Shown one piece after another: positions 23,976 through 32,758 of a DNA stretch of 41,681 bases. A program made the translations under genes and the position numbers. Every line of letters begins with the position of its first letter. Within the stretch, counting starts at the first letter, position 1. The stretch comes from Bacteroidales bacterium (GTDB taxonomy: Bacteria > Bacteroidota > Bacteroidia > Bacteroidales > JAIPAH01): contig JAIPAH010000010.1 of NCBI GenBank assembly GCA_021740175.1, positions 1 to 41,681 on the forward strand. Direction: 5' to 3'. The notes beneath the pieces are model-generated. The model was not told where the DNA came from. It searched no databases and worked only from the letters and a program-made list of their open reading frames with translations.

Positions 23976-24566
23976 TTTTATAGCGAAGCAAGACTTTTTA
24001 AAAACGTGTCCGCTTTGAGCTTCATAAGATGAGATTGATATCATTCTTAAGAAGCCACGAATGCACGCCTGACTGGTAAGGGCAGGCACGAATTATAGGC
24101 TGCCGTGAATTATTATAATACAAAGACTATTTTACAGTATACACAGTGGAAAGTAGCTAAAGAAACAACACAAACGATCAAAAGGTGCTGAGCACCGGGA
24201 TATTCTTCAGAGTTGCGATTAAAAAGATTACGGTGCTCCGCACCTCAGATTTTCATAGGGGAATTTTATAGCTACAAATATTAAGGTGCGCTGCACCTTT
24301 GATTGCGGATAAGTAAATGGCTTTTTCACTTTCCAGTAAATACTGAATGGGAGAGTCAACTCACTCAACTTTCGTAAAAACTAAAGTGAGATAACAGTAC
24401 AACATTTTACTTTACGAGGTCTAAAATTCATATGCCTGATTCTTAATTAGGGTGTTACGAGTTCTGTTGATTAAAATCTTATCAGTTTCTTCCATTTAAG
24501 ATAAGTATTTATTTTTATACCTCAGGAAATTAAATCTAAAATTTAAAATCTGGAACCTGGAATTCT
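23976..24566. other. Intergenic region with short palindromes
   Basis: About 590 nt without a supported gene, between yitT and the A/C-rich tract. A GCCTG/CAGGC arm pair at 24067-24087 interrupts a 'gccacgaatgcac...gaatta' phrase. Three GGTGC-NNN-GCACC dyads follow at 24184-24297. The remainder is A/T-rich and featureless to my reading. Confidence 0.5.
24184..24297. repeat. Three GGTGC-NNN-GCACC palindromes
   Basis: GGTGCTGAGCACC (24184-24196), GGTGCTCCGCACC (24232-24244) and GGTGCGCTGCACC (24285-24297) are 13-bp dyads with identical arms and different 3-nt centres, spaced 48 and 53 nt apart. Equal arms with varied centres argue for copies of one palindromic repeat family rather than chance. 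Confidence 0.6.
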
Positions 24567-24676
24567 TCAACCTACAAACTTAAGCACTTACGCACCCAAA
24601 CACTTAAACACCATCATAACCAATAACTTACAAACATACAAACTTAAAAACATAGAAACCTAAAAACCTACAAACT
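24567..24676. repeat. A/C-rich octamer-like tract A (downstream of the exonuclease gene)
   Basis: On the plus strand this is a degenerate tandem series of 7-8-nt words such as AAACTTA, CACTTACG, CACTTAAA, AAACATAC and AACCTAC, almost free of G. It begins immediately after the stop of the minus-strand exonuclease gene. Its counterpart on the other side of that gene (26051-26132) is in the opposite orientation. Confidence 0.7.
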
Positions 24677-26026
24677 TCAAAGCTCAATCACCCGCTCCAC
24701 CTTGTGATGCCTGAGGTATGACTGGATGATTTGCTGGGCGTCGCGGTTATGATCGGCGGGGACGAGGTTCTCGCGGATAAAATCCATGCCGTTGTTCAGC
24801 GCTTCCGCATCAAAGAAGCCGTAGCCGCGGTAGAAACCGTCTTCCACACACACCACCGAGCGCTCGTCAACCGATCGGCCGCTGTCGACAGCCAGGAAGC
24901 TTTCATTGTCGAACTCGAATCGCTCCAGGGCTTGCTCCACCCGGCTGTTGTAACTTTCGGCAGACTCTTCCCCAACGCAGGCTCCGAGGCATTGGTGAAT
25001 CTGGTACTGGAAGCAGGGCCCTTTGGTTTTGTAGAGACCGGTGAGTTTCTGGCAAAGCTGGTGCTGCTCGGTGAGGGCATGCATGAATTGCTGGGCGGAG
25101 GATTTGGAATTGAATGAGGTGATCGGTGGCTCGTCTTTTTTGCGGGTGCGGTCAATTTTCAGGTTGATGTAGCCGTTATCATCGATAAAGTGATAAACGC
25201 CCCAGAGGTAGGAAGTTCGGCGTTGTGCCCGGTTGAAGCGGGGCTTGTGCTCCTTGATTTCGGCCGATTCCTTCAACAGGGCGATGAGTTCGCTGCCGGT
25301 GAGTTCGTAGGATACATCCGCGATTTCGTTGCGCATTTCCAGCGCCCGCTTGGTAGAGTTGTTGGTAAGGTGGGAGTATACCCGGTCGGAGATGTTGTTG
25401 CTTTTTCCGATGTAGATAAGGTCGTGGGAGTGGTTGTAGAAGTAATACACGCCGGTAGCTTCGGGTAAAGCCTGCAGCTTTTCCTTTTTCAGGTGAGTGC
25501 TGATGCCCTGGAGGTTCGATACATCAAGCTCCGGGTTGATGGTCAGCAGCATCTCAAACAGCCGGGTGGTGGCCATGGCGTCACCTTCGGCGCGGTGTTG
25601 TTGCTCGTGCTCAAGGTTGAGCTGTTCGGTGAGTTTGGGCAGGCTGTAAGAGCGGCGTCCGGGGATAAGCTTACGGCTGAGCTTGACCGTACAGAGCTTT
25701 TTACGCTTGAACTCGTAACCGAACTGCTGGAACTCGGCCCGGATGAAGCGGTAATCGAAGGCGATGTTGTGACCTACCAACGTTCGGCCTTCCGTCAGTT
25801 CGATGATTTGTTTCGCCACCTCGTAAAACTTCGGCGCGTTTTCCACCATTTTGTTGTTGATGCCCGTCATCTGCGTGATGCGGTAGGGTATCCTCTTCTC
25901 GGGATTTAAAAGCGTTGTAAACCGCCCGGTAATCTCCCGCCCGTCATGCTGAATAATGGAAATCTCCGTAATCCGCTCATTTTCAGCTTTTAGGCCTGTT
26001 GTTTCTACATCGATTATTGCGTACAT
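24677..26026 (-). CDS. DEDDh exonuclease - GIY-YIG endonuclease fusion (DnaQ/Cho-UvrC-like)
   Basis: A 449-residue fusion. Residues 1-165 are a DnaQ-type 3'-5' exonuclease with all five catalytic residues: Asp6 and Glu8 in DVETTG, Asp91 in GHNIAFDYRF, and His144 and Asp149 in HRAEGDA. Residues about 185-280 are a GIY-YIG nuclease of the UvrC/Cho type (GVYYFYNHSHDLIYIGKS, then RVYSHL, and a Glu within SELIALLKESAEIKEHKPRFN). The C-terminal region has cysteines (CFQYQIHQCLGACVG) as in Cho/UvrC N-terminal proteins. This layout resembles the long-known epsilon-UvrC fusion annotated as 'exonuclease domain-containing protein'. A role in damage excision is inferred. It is G+C-rich like the other genes of the group and shares their flanking tracts. 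The repressor gene lies about 250 nt upstream on the same strand. Confidence 0.88.
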   Translation of the reverse strand: MYAIIDVETTGLKAENERITEISIIQHDGREITGRFTTLLNPEKRIPYRITQMTGINNKMVENAPKFYEVAKQIIELTEGRTLVGHNIAFDYRFIRAEFQQFGYEFKRKKLCTVKLSRKLIPGRRSYSLPKLTEQLNLEHEQQHRAEGDAMATTRLFEMLLTINPELDVSNLQGISTHLKKEKLQALPEATGVYYFYNHSHDLIYIGKSNNISDRVYSHLTNNSTKRALEMRNEIADVSYELTGSELIALLKESAEIKEHKPRFNRAQRRTSYLWGVYHFIDDNGYINLKIDRTRKKDEPPITSFNSKSSAQQFMHALTEQHQLCQKLTGLYKTKGPCFQYQIHQCLGACVGEESAESYNSRVEQALERFEFDNESFLAVDSGRSVDERSVVCVEDGFYRGYGFFDAEALNNGMDFIRENLVPADHNRDAQQIIQSYLRHHKVERVIEL

Positions 26027-26046
26027 CTTCTGGTTTCGTTGGTTAT

Positions 26047-26280
26047 TTCCGTGTTTAAGTGCTTAAGTGCTTAAGTGCTTACGTGTTTAGGTGTTTAAGT
26101 TCTTAGGTTTATATGTTTCTAAGGTTCTTAAGTATTATTTTCATAAGCTAGCTTTTCTTCCGTACTTTATATAATCGTAGGCGAGTCATTTAAACTTTGC
26201 CATCACTTAAACACATAAGCACTTACGCACCTGAACACATTCTGCAAACATAGTAACCTACAAACTTACAAGACATCCAA
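26047..26280. repeat. Octamer-like tracts B (between the exonuclease and repressor genes)
   Basis: The left part (26051-26132) reads GTGTTTAAGTGCTTAAGTGC and related words: tandem 8-mers near TTAAGTGC. This is the reverse-complement orientation, so the minus strand entering the exonuclease start is G-poor. The right part (26206-26280) reads CACTTAAACACATAAGCACT and AACCTACAAACTTAC, in the other orientation, abutting the repressor stop codon. The two halves are inverted relative to each other. Confidence 0.7.
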
Positions 26281-26281
26281 C

Positions 26282-27094
26282 CTACTCCAGGTCCAGCTTT
26301 GTCTGAATCGCTTTAATATCCTTCTTCATCTCATCGACCGTATGCAGCAGGTGGTCTTTTTCTTCGTTGGGTTTGGGCATGTTCTGGCTGATGTAATTGA
26401 CGAACTTCCAAACCTCCCGGACGCTGTTGGCCGGAATTTCGTAGGGCTCGTAAATCGGGTTCAGCGAATGCAGCCGCAGGGTCTGCCTCTCCTCCAGCAG
26501 GTTTTCGACTACCTTAAAGACCACCCCGTCTTCGATGGTGAGGATGATGTAGGCCTGCTTGCTTTTGATGGACGACCAGTCCTGCACGAACTCTCCCGTG
26601 ACGTAAGCCCCGTCGGGTATCGGCAGCATCGAATCGCCGCTGATCTGGAAGGTGCGGTACTTTTTCTGCTTCGACAGGAACGGGAGCTGGAATGTCGGCA
26701 GAATTTTAATGTACTCCGGATCGGCAAAACCGCTTTTGTAGCCCGCTTTGGCCTTTTCGTTAACCAGCTCGATGTTTTCCTCGTTGTCCTGGTTGACGGT
26801 AGTGGCCAGCACCCGCAGCTTGCTTCCTTTGATGTACACGTCGTACCCGCGTTCCACCTGCGACAGCTCGCTTTCGGTAAGCTCCGACAAATCGACCTTC
26901 ACCAGCGTATCGATGGCGATATTGAAATATTTTGAAAAAGCAATCAGCGCCTCGATACCCGGATGCGCCACGTTGTTCTCGTAGCCGCTAAGCGTCGAGC
27001 GCTTCATCTCCAGCGCATGCGCCACATCGTCTTGGGTGCGTCCCCGCCGCTTCCGCAGCAGCTTGATGTTTTTACTGAATGTATGAGTTTTCAT
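26282..27094 (-). CDS. HTH (XRE)-S24 peptidase repressor, LexA/UmuD-like
   Basis: A 270-residue SOS-type self-cleaving repressor. The N-terminal HTH (about residues 8-65; RGRTQDDVAHALEMKRSTLSGYE) would bind DNA. A linker contains a plausible Ala117-Gly118 self-cleavage site in EKAKAGYKS. The S24 peptidase domain has Ser155 in ISGDSMLP and Lys194 in GVVFKVVEN, the catalytic dyad. The C-terminal tail (MKKDIKAIQTKLDLE) is helical. In Bacteroidota such genes are commonly found with dinB and a dnaE-like polymerase, and here it lies divergent from dinB. It is therefore the likely damage-responsive regulator of this group. A copy of its tail motif appears on the plus strand at 27390. Confidence 0.9.
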   Translation of the reverse strand: MKTHTFSKNIKLLRKRRGRTQDDVAHALEMKRSTLSGYENNVAHPGIEALIAFSKYFNIAIDTLVKVDLSELTESELSQVERGYDVYIKGSKLRVLATTVNQDNEENIELVNEKAKAGYKSGFADPEYIKILPTFQLPFLSKQKKYRTFQISGDSMLPIPDGAYVTGEFVQDWSSIKSKQAYIILTIEDGVVFKVVENLLEERQTLRLHSLNPIYEPYEIPANSVREVWKFVNYISQNMPKPNEEKDHLLHTVDEMKKDIKAIQTKLDLE

Positions 27095-27095
27095 G

Positions 27096-27310
27096 GTTCC
27101 TAAGTTTGTAGGTTTCTAAGTTTCTAAGTTTTTATGTTTGTAAGTTTTTAAGTTGTTCGTTTTTAGGTGTTTAAGTGCTTAAGTGTTTAGGTCTTTTTAA
27201 GAAAAAACCATCCACTTGCGCACATAAACGCTTAGGTACGAGTTTAGTATTTAGACGATAACTTCCAAACCTCTAAACATAAAAACCTCCAAACTTATCT
27301 TTTCCATTTG
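27096..27310. repeat. Octamer-like tract C (upstream of the repressor)
   Basis: From 27098 to about 27193 the plus strand repeats words such as AAGTTTGTAGG, TTTCTAAG and GTTTAAGTGCTTAAGTG, the G/T-rich orientation. On the minus strand this gives the repressor a G-poor leader running right up to its ATG. From about 27210 the orientation flips to CACTTGCGCACATAAACG and CTTCCAAACCTC. Confidence 0.65.
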
Positions 27311-27389
27311 CTTTAATCATCAAAAATGATTATATTGTAGACATAAAATTGTTTAAATTCTAATCAAAATTAAAATAAATATTTAAAAA

Positions 27390-27434
27390 ATGCAAAAGGA
27401 GATTAAAATCATACAGATGAAACTGGATTTAGAG
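27390..27434 (+). pseudogene. Fragment resembling the C-terminal tail of the S24 repressor
   Basis: The plus strand encodes MQKEIKIIQMKLDLE, which matches the last 15 residues of the neighbouring repressor (MKKDIKAIQTKLDLE) at 10 of 15 positions, with conservative changes elsewhere. The frame continues without further similarity to 27626. It is preceded by A/T-rich DNA and followed by tract D and dinB. It could be the remnant of a second repressor gene once co-oriented with dinB, or a very short peptide gene. The former is preferred. Confidence 0.5.
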
Positions 27435-27529
27435 AGGAGGTTGGCCGGTTACAAAGTTGCTGTGTTTGTAAATTTAATAAGTTGCTTATTATGTGATTCT
27501 TGCAAGTTTTTCGGCACTGCCTTTTGCCA

Positions 27530-27646
27530 ACTTAAACACTTAAACACCTGCGCACCTAAACACATTTTCTCAACCCAGGAACTCATTAAACATAAAACCT
27601 ACAAACATAGAAACCTACAAACATAGAAACCTACAAACTTAAAAAC
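27530..27646. repeat. A/C-rich octamer-like tract D (upstream of dinB)
   Basis: The plus strand reads CACTTAAACACCTGCGCACC, then ACCTACAAACATAGAAACC repeated twice, then AAACTTAAAAAC directly before the dinB ATG. It is the same orientation relative to its gene as the leaders of the repressor, exonuclease and dnaE2 genes: A/C-rich, G-poor and probably unstructured. Confidence 0.7.
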
Positions 27647-28795
27647 ATGGATCAAAAAGACCGCACAATCGCACATATGGACCTCGACTCGTTTTTCGTA
27701 TCGGTGGAGCGCCTGCGAAACGATAAGCTGAAGGGCAAGCCGGTGATTATCGGCGGGCTGTCGGACAGGGGCGTGGTAGCTAGTTGCAGCTACGAGGCCC
27801 GCAAGTACGGCGTGCATTCGGCGATGCCGATGAAGATGGCCCTGGCGATGTGTAACGACGCGGTGGTGATTCGCGGCGATATGGACCTTTACAGCCGCTA
27901 TTCACACATGGTTACGGATATTATCCACGAACAGGCGCCGCTGTACGAGAAGGCTTCCATAGATGAGCATTACCTCGACATCACGGGGATGGACCGCTTT
28001 TTCGGCAGCTTCAAGTGGACGAAGGAGCTGCGGCAGCGCATCATCCGCGAGACAGGGCTGCCCATTACCTTCGGCCTTTCGGTCAACAAGACGGTATCGA
28101 AGATAGCGGCAGGCGAGGCTAAACCCAACGGCGAGAAGGAAGTGCAGTCAAAGGTAGTGCAGCCTTTCCTGAACCCGCTGTCGATAAAGAAAATTCCGAT
28201 GATAGGGGATAAAACCTACCGCTCGCTGCGAGCGATGGGGGTGGCGAAAATACACACCCTCAGCCGTATCCCGCCCGAGATGATGGAACGCGTGATGGGC
28301 AAAAACGGGCGCATCATCTGGAAGAAGGCCAATGGTATTGATCATTCGCCGGTAGAGCCATATTCGGAGCGTAAATCCATATCTCATGAGACCACCTTCG
28401 ACAAGGATACGATCGATGTGGCCCGCATGGACGAAATCCTGGTGAAGATGGTCGAAAAGCTGGGGTATCAGCTGCGCAATCAGCAAAAGCTGGGCTCGGT
28501 GGTGACCGTCAAAATCCGGTACTCCAACTACGACACCCACACGCTGCAGAAGCGGATTCCCTACACGGCCTTTGACCACGAACTGATCAAGGTGGTCAGG
28601 GAACTGTTTAAGAAGCTCTACTCCCGCCGCATGCTGATTCGTCTGATAGGCGTACGCATCGGCGGACTGGTGGGCGGGGTGCAGCAGCTCAATATGTTTG
28701 AGGACACCCCCGAAATGACCAGCCTCTACCAGGCGATGGACCGCATCCGCAATCGCTACGGCAGTTCGGCGGTGAAGCGGGCGGTGGGGATGTAG
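27647..28795 (+). CDS. dinB: Y-family DNA polymerase (DinB/Pol IV-like)
   Basis: A 382-residue translesion polymerase. Catalytic acids are Asp12 in HMDLDSFF and Asp106/Glu107 in ASIDEHYLD; Phe17 is the likely steric gate. The fingers motif SCSYEARKYGVHSAMP and the palm are intact, and the little-finger region ends in a beta-clamp-binding motif, QQLNMF, at residues 346-351. The length is slightly above E. coli Pol IV. It is G+C-rich, divergent from the S24 repressor and preceded by tract D. With the DnaE2-like polymerase, now 8.4 kb downstream, it probably forms the SOS mutagenesis pair. Because the catalytic residues are complete, it is a real polymerase and not an ImuB-type inactive adaptor. 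Confidence 0.93.
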   Translation: MDQKDRTIAHMDLDSFFVSVERLRNDKLKGKPVIIGGLSDRGVVASCSYEARKYGVHSAMPMKMALAMCNDAVVIRGDMDLYSRYSHMVTDIIHEQAPLYEKASIDEHYLDITGMDRFFGSFKWTKELRQRIIRETGLPITFGLSVNKTVSKIAAGEAKPNGEKEVQSKVVQPFLNPLSIKKIPMIGDKTYRSLRAMGVAKIHTLSRIPPEMMERVMGKNGRIIWKKANGIDHSPVEPYSERKSISHETTFDKDTIDVARMDEILVKMVEKLGYQLRNQQKLGSVVTVKIRYSNYDTHTLQKRIPYTAFDHELIKVVRELFKKLYSRRMLIRLIGVRIGGLVGGVQQLNMFEDTPEMTSLYQAMDRIRNRYGSSAVKRAVGM

Positions 28796-28797
28796 AA

Positions 28798-28980
28798 GAA
28801 GTTTTTAGGTTTTTAGGTTCTTAGGTTGGTAAGTTTGTAGGTTTTTAGGTTCGGAAGATATCTGTCTCGGATTTCGGATTTCGAATTTCGGGTAACTGTG
28901 TAATTTATTGTAGGAAGGCAGAGGGCAGTAATGAAGAGGGCGAAGCGAGGACGCTTCGCCAAACGGATGATGAATTTTTG
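28798..28980. repeat. Octamer-like tract E and hairpin downstream of dinB
   Basis: Three nt after the dinB stop the plus strand reads AAGTTTTTAGGTTTTTAGG and related words to about 28852, the inverse orientation of tract D. A GATTTCG-type heptamer run follows at 28868-28893. A strong dyad, GGCGAAGCG/CGCTTCGCC with loop AGGA, lies at 28939-28960. It lacks a T-tract but may end the dinB transcript. Confidence 0.6.
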
Positions 28981-29024
28981 TTAACTGTGTTTAAGTGCGT
29001 ATGTGCGTAGGTATTCAAGAAATA
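28981..29024 (+). repeat. Left 44-nt direct repeat flanking the inserted 8-kb block
   Basis: Starts TTAACTGTGTTTAAGTG and matches 37041-37084 at 39 of 44 positions in the same orientation; weaker similarity continues (TAGTGGAAAATTGCCAA versus TAGTAGAAAAGCCAA). It is the junction between the dinB side and the lower-GC block. Confidence 0.65.
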
Positions 29025-29088
29025 TACCGGAAGAAAGGTGTAGTGGAAAATTGCCAATCCCGGAAAGGAAGTAGAAACTTTTAAATGG

Positions 29089-29547
29089 TCAGTGGCCGTT
29101 CAGGACGATACGCAGGCAATCCCGGGATAAGATGTTGCGGTTTTTGCAAACAACCAGGTAGATGCAAAAAGTATATGAGGTATTCCCGGAAATAACACCC
29201 CGGCTGTGAGAAGGAGTAATACGAAAAGAAGTATCTGAAAATCGTTGCATGGAAATACTATTTTTTAACTTAAATTTTTCCGTGGCAGCATGATAGACCA
29301 CCGAATCGTTGCCCGATGTTATACGTGCTCTGGCAAACAGTTTCCAGGTTTTTCCGCTTTTATTCACTACCCGGAATTTCCATACATCCGAATAATCTAA
29401 ACTATCGATGACAGGGTATTCCAGTTTAACCATTACCTGGCTGTTAACCTTACCGGTCACGCCAAACAACAAAAGAAAAAAACAAAAGAGGTGGGGCCAC
29501 CTCTTTTGTACTGGTTTTTTCATCATCGAACCACCGGAGGGTGTCAT
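29089..29547 (-). CDS. Small secreted protein of unknown function
   Basis: Up to 152 residues; I do not recognise the family. A hydrophobic signal peptide (FCFFLLLFGVTGKVNSQ) precedes about 115 residues of predicted beta-rich sequence with WKFRVVNKSGKTWKLFARARI, resembling an immunoglobulin-like or cohesin-like fold, and two C-terminal cysteines. The start codon overlaps the stop of the T9SS gene by 4 nt (ATGA), so it is co-transcribed and probably translationally coupled. An internal Met pair 7-8 codons later is an alternative start, and the first residues (TPSGGS) are not signal-like. The context suggests a partner or accessory of the T9SS beta-propeller protein. Confidence 0.7.
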   Translation of the reverse strand: MTPSGGSMMKKPVQKRWPHLFCFFLLLFGVTGKVNSQVMVKLEYPVIDSLDYSDVWKFRVVNKSGKTWKLFARARITSGNDSVVYHAATEKFKLKNSISMQRFSDTSFRITPSHSRGVISGNTSYTFCIYLVVCKNRNILSRDCLRIVLNGH

Positions 29548-32500
29548 TCTATAATAATTTTCTTGTTAAATATTCTTTCTTTCGCTTTTGTACGAATGAT
29601 ATACATCCCTTTTGGAAGGTGATCTACATTCAGGGTTTCTTCATAATTGCCAACCTCCTTAGCCTTCACGCATTTGCCCATATTATTGAACAACCTTATG
29701 CTTTCGATTTTTTGTTCTGAAGTTACGGTTAACCACTCTGAGGCCGGAACCGGATAGATATGGAGCGAATTCGCCTGATTGTTTTCAGGAATGGCATTCG
29801 TTTGAGGACAGCAAACCCATGCTTTCATATCGAAGCCCGTAACCACAGCAGGATTGTTTCTGACTTTCACCGATAAGGTATTACTTCCCCTGCTTACGCA
29901 GCGCGACATGGTAAACACCTGCGCATTGCGCTGGTTGGTAGCGGAAGCCTCTACCCCGTTCAGATTCACCACGGCCGAGTCGTCGACCATTATGCAAACT
30001 TTAAGGTCCAGCGTATCGGCTTCAGGGCAGGTGTTGACCAAATCATCCTCCGTAATGGTAAAGTCATATTCATAAGTATACCATCCTGTAGAGAGAGGGG
30101 GATGGAATACCGGATAACTGAAATAGGGTTCTTCCGGGTAGTACTCGGAGTAAACACCCTCATTGGGACAAGTTATCCATCGCGTATGTGATATTGGGGC
30201 ACCCCATCCCGGAGCCGTCGGTTTAAATTCTGCATCTACAACCGGTCCGCTCCAGGGATTACTTACAACATCCCACCGTGTATCAACTCCCCACGACGGG
30301 AGTCCATTGCCGGTTTTTATCATCTTTACAGGTACCTCACACTGCTCGCATTGGCAACTGTCATCCTGGCATTCAAACTGCAGGGACTTTTCGCAAAGGA
30401 TGGTATCTCCATTTTGATTGAACCCCAAAAAATCAAAGTCTATGGCTTCACTTTCTTCAAAACACATATTCAGGATATAATTATTCGGGAGGGTCCCTGA
30501 AGTGTTGCGCACAGTGGCTTGTTCGGTAGGCCAGTGTGGCGCTGATATATTCCAGGTTGTGCTTCCACCGCCACCGGTTGGGGATATTGAGTTGATGTTG
30601 CGGTCACCGGAAGCTGTTTCGATATCTACGATTTGAAAATCCACCCAGCTCATCGTATTATTCACATGCACATTGTAACAACATTCACTCGTATCGACAG
30701 GCGTTTTTGAAACATGGAGTTTGTCACAGGCATTGCTATTGTTGTAAAAGAATCCTTTGAGGTCAAAAGCCATCATACCGGGAATGGTATTATGAACATG
30801 TACCTGTAACGTGTTTTTCCCCACATTAAACAATTGTGGGTTATCTACCTGAACCAGGGATGAGGCATTATACGAATGGGCGCTTCCTATCTGTTCGCCG
30901 TTGAGGAAAAGTGTGGCCGAATCGTCGACGAAAGTATATAGCTCCAGAACAGGGGCCTGAAGTACGGAGTCCAGGTGAAATTCGCGTTCAAAAATGTATG
31001 TTCCCATTGATGCGATAGGTGGATTGTCTACCGATATGTAGTTTGTTCCGGGCAGCGGCTCCCCGTAGCTCCACGATTCCTCATTCCACACACATGTTAT
31101 GGCATCGGTGTAATCTCCCGGACTATCTACCAGCTCCCAGGTAGTATCCACCTCGCCGATAGGCGTTACCCCCGTGATCAATGAATCGGAAGCATTGCGG
31201 AAGAGTGCAAAATTCAGAATCCCTTTTGTAACGAAAACATCCGTCTCACCATTACTGGTTAATGAAGTTGAACCAAAGGAAATATCGCTAAGATCGCCAA
31301 AATAGCCTGTGGCGCTGAAAAATCTTCCACAAACGTCAATGCCAAGGGGGGCATCATGGTCGATTTCTTGCGGAACCTTTACCTCAAAATTATCTCCATC
31401 TCCGGTGTAAGCGGTAAAGAATATTTCCTCATAATTGTTGTTGGTACTGTTTTCAAAACTTCCTACTCGTGGAAAATTTATCCACCAGGCTCTGGTGAAT
31501 CCTGCCACATAACAATGACCGGCTCGGTCGAGAGCCAGGGCCGTTCCCCGGTCATTAAAACGTTCATCTTCGGTATTGGAAGCAGTTCTCATCCATTCGG
31601 CATGCATGGGTGGGGTTGCGGGTGAAGCATATTTTACCAGGTAATAGTTGGTATAGCCGCGGTTCGTATTCGTTATGGTATGATGCGACACCATATCGTC
31701 GGGAGCAGCCGGAATTTCAAGCGTCTCACTTTCAAACGAGCCGGTGATGTAAATCGCTCCTGTAGGTCCGGCTACCACATCGTAGCTCATGTCATTAAGG
31801 GCTTCATCGGCAGGCTCGCTGTTGTAGCCATCAGGTGAATTGTAGTTGGTGTACGCACTCAAATCGCTTGTCAATTCTACCAGGAAGATATCAAAGGTCC
31901 CCGGACTGGAATTGGTTACAATAATGTCCGAAGATTCATTGCTGAGGGTGGAGCTATTGAAATGCCCGGTAATATATATCTTTCCGGCAGACGGATTTGC
32001 CGCTATCCCGTAACCATATTCGTCTTCATAGCCTGAAAGCGTGTAATAGCCGTCAGGAGATCCGTCAGTGGAAAACTTCGCTACAAATACATCTTTGCCG
32101 CCCTGATAGGTCAAGTCACTGCCGCCGAAATTAAAAGCATTATCGTAATGTCCTGCTATATAGACATTACCGTCATTGTAGGTAAGCGAAGTACTCATCT
32201 CATTGTTTGTGCCGTCATAGGAAGTTTCTGTCCATAAAACATCTCCTGTTGATTTTTCAATGGCAGCTACAAAAAGGTCTTTGTTTCCGTCGTTGGATGG
32301 ATCGGTATCATGGTCGGGGAAATCCAGTGTAGTACTCTCGAAATAGCCCGTAATGTATAGCCGGTCTTCGTGACATATGATGTCTTCACCGAAATCGTCG
32401 GCATCGCCGTCCGTTGAAAAAGCCCAATCTATATTGCCTTCGGCATCATAGCGGGCTATAAAGATATCTTTGCCACCGGCGTTGTTTAGCGTTGTTACGT

Positions 32501-32690
32501 CACCCATCTCCATATCGGCATCACTAAAAGTACCGATTACATACATGTTCCCTTCTCTATCGTGGGTTATACTCTTTCCATAATCCGCATTCTCAGTTCC
32601 ATGTTGTCTGACAAACCTGTAATCCTGGGCCTGCATTATCTGCGTTGAGATAAATAACAAGGCCATCATAAATAAAATTGAACGTTTCAT
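29544..32690 (-). CDS. T9SS-sorted beta-propeller (SBBP-type repeat) surface protein
   Basis: A 1048-residue secreted protein. The signal peptide is at 1-21 (SILFMMALLFISTQIMQAQ). Residues about 25-480 hold repeating units of the SBBP type (DIFIARYDAEGNIDWAFS, DLFVAAIEKSTGDVLW, DVFVAKFSTDGSPDGYY, each followed by IYITGHF/IYIAGHYD-like strands), a probable beta-propeller. Two similar modules with SATLFLNGEQIG and SAVVNLNGVEAS resemble jelly-roll/PA14-like lectin folds, and a cysteine-rich stretch lies near 800. The last about 75 residues (YPVPASEWLTV, IRLFNNMGKCV, LPKGMYIIRTK, FNKKIIIE) are a type A T9SS C-terminal sorting domain. A strong GAGGAG lies 5 nt before the ATG, and three TGTATG direct repeats upstream may be its operator. 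Confidence 0.88.
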   Translation of the reverse strand: MKRSILFMMALLFISTQIMQAQDYRFVRQHGTENADYGKSITHDREGNMYVIGTFSDADMEMGDVTTLNNAGGKDIFIARYDAEGNIDWAFSTDGDADDFGEDIICHEDRLYITGYFESTTLDFPDHDTDPSNDGNKDLFVAAIEKSTGDVLWTETSYDGTNNEMSTSLTYNDGNVYIAGHYDNAFNFGGSDLTYQGGKDVFVAKFSTDGSPDGYYTLSGYEDEYGYGIAANPSAGKIYITGHFNSSTLSNESSDIIVTNSSPGTFDIFLVELTSDLSAYTNYNSPDGYNSEPADEALNDMSYDVVAGPTGAIYITGSFESETLEIPAAPDDMVSHHTITNTNRGYTNYYLVKYASPATPPMHAEWMRTASNTEDERFNDRGTALALDRAGHCYVAGFTRAWWINFPRVGSFENSTNNNYEEIFFTAYTGDGDNFEVKVPQEIDHDAPLGIDVCGRFFSATGYFGDLSDISFGSTSLTSNGETDVFVTKGILNFALFRNASDSLITGVTPIGEVDTTWELVDSPGDYTDAITCVWNEESWSYGEPLPGTNYISVDNPPIASMGTYIFEREFHLDSVLQAPVLELYTFVDDSATLFLNGEQIGSAHSYNASSLVQVDNPQLFNVGKNTLQVHVHNTIPGMMAFDLKGFFYNNSNACDKLHVSKTPVDTSECCYNVHVNNTMSWVDFQIVDIETASGDRNINSISPTGGGGSTTWNISAPHWPTEQATVRNTSGTLPNNYILNMCFEESEAIDFDFLGFNQNGDTILCEKSLQFECQDDSCQCEQCEVPVKMIKTGNGLPSWGVDTRWDVVSNPWSGPVVDAEFKPTAPGWGAPISHTRWITCPNEGVYSEYYPEEPYFSYPVFHPPLSTGWYTYEYDFTITEDDLVNTCPEADTLDLKVCIMVDDSAVVNLNGVEASATNQRNAQVFTMSRCVSRGSNTLSVKVRNNPAVVTGFDMKAWVCCPQTNAIPENNQANSLHIYPVPASEWLTVTSEQKIESIRLFNNMGKCVKAKEVGNYEETLNVDHLPKGMYIIRTKAKERIFNKKIIIE

Positions 32691-32758
32691 AATTCTCCTC
32701 GTTTTATTGTTTTCTTAAATAAAACTAATGCCTATAATCTCTATATGGCAATGGAAAA

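Noticed and set aside
24731-25909. Open frames on the plus strand across the exonuclease gene
   Set aside because: They are antisense shadows of the well-supported fusion gene, rich in Val/Gly/Leu from reverse-complemented codons, with no family resemblance.
26047-27310. Possible CRISPR array in the repeated A/C-rich and G/T-rich tracts
   Set aside because: The units are only 7-8 nt, degenerate and contiguous; there are no unique spacers of constant length and no cas genes.
27437-27626. Continuation of the short frame at 27390 as a real protein
   Set aside because: After the repressor-tail match it runs into tract D, whose repeated words give a repetitive low-information translation; only the first 15 codons carry signal.
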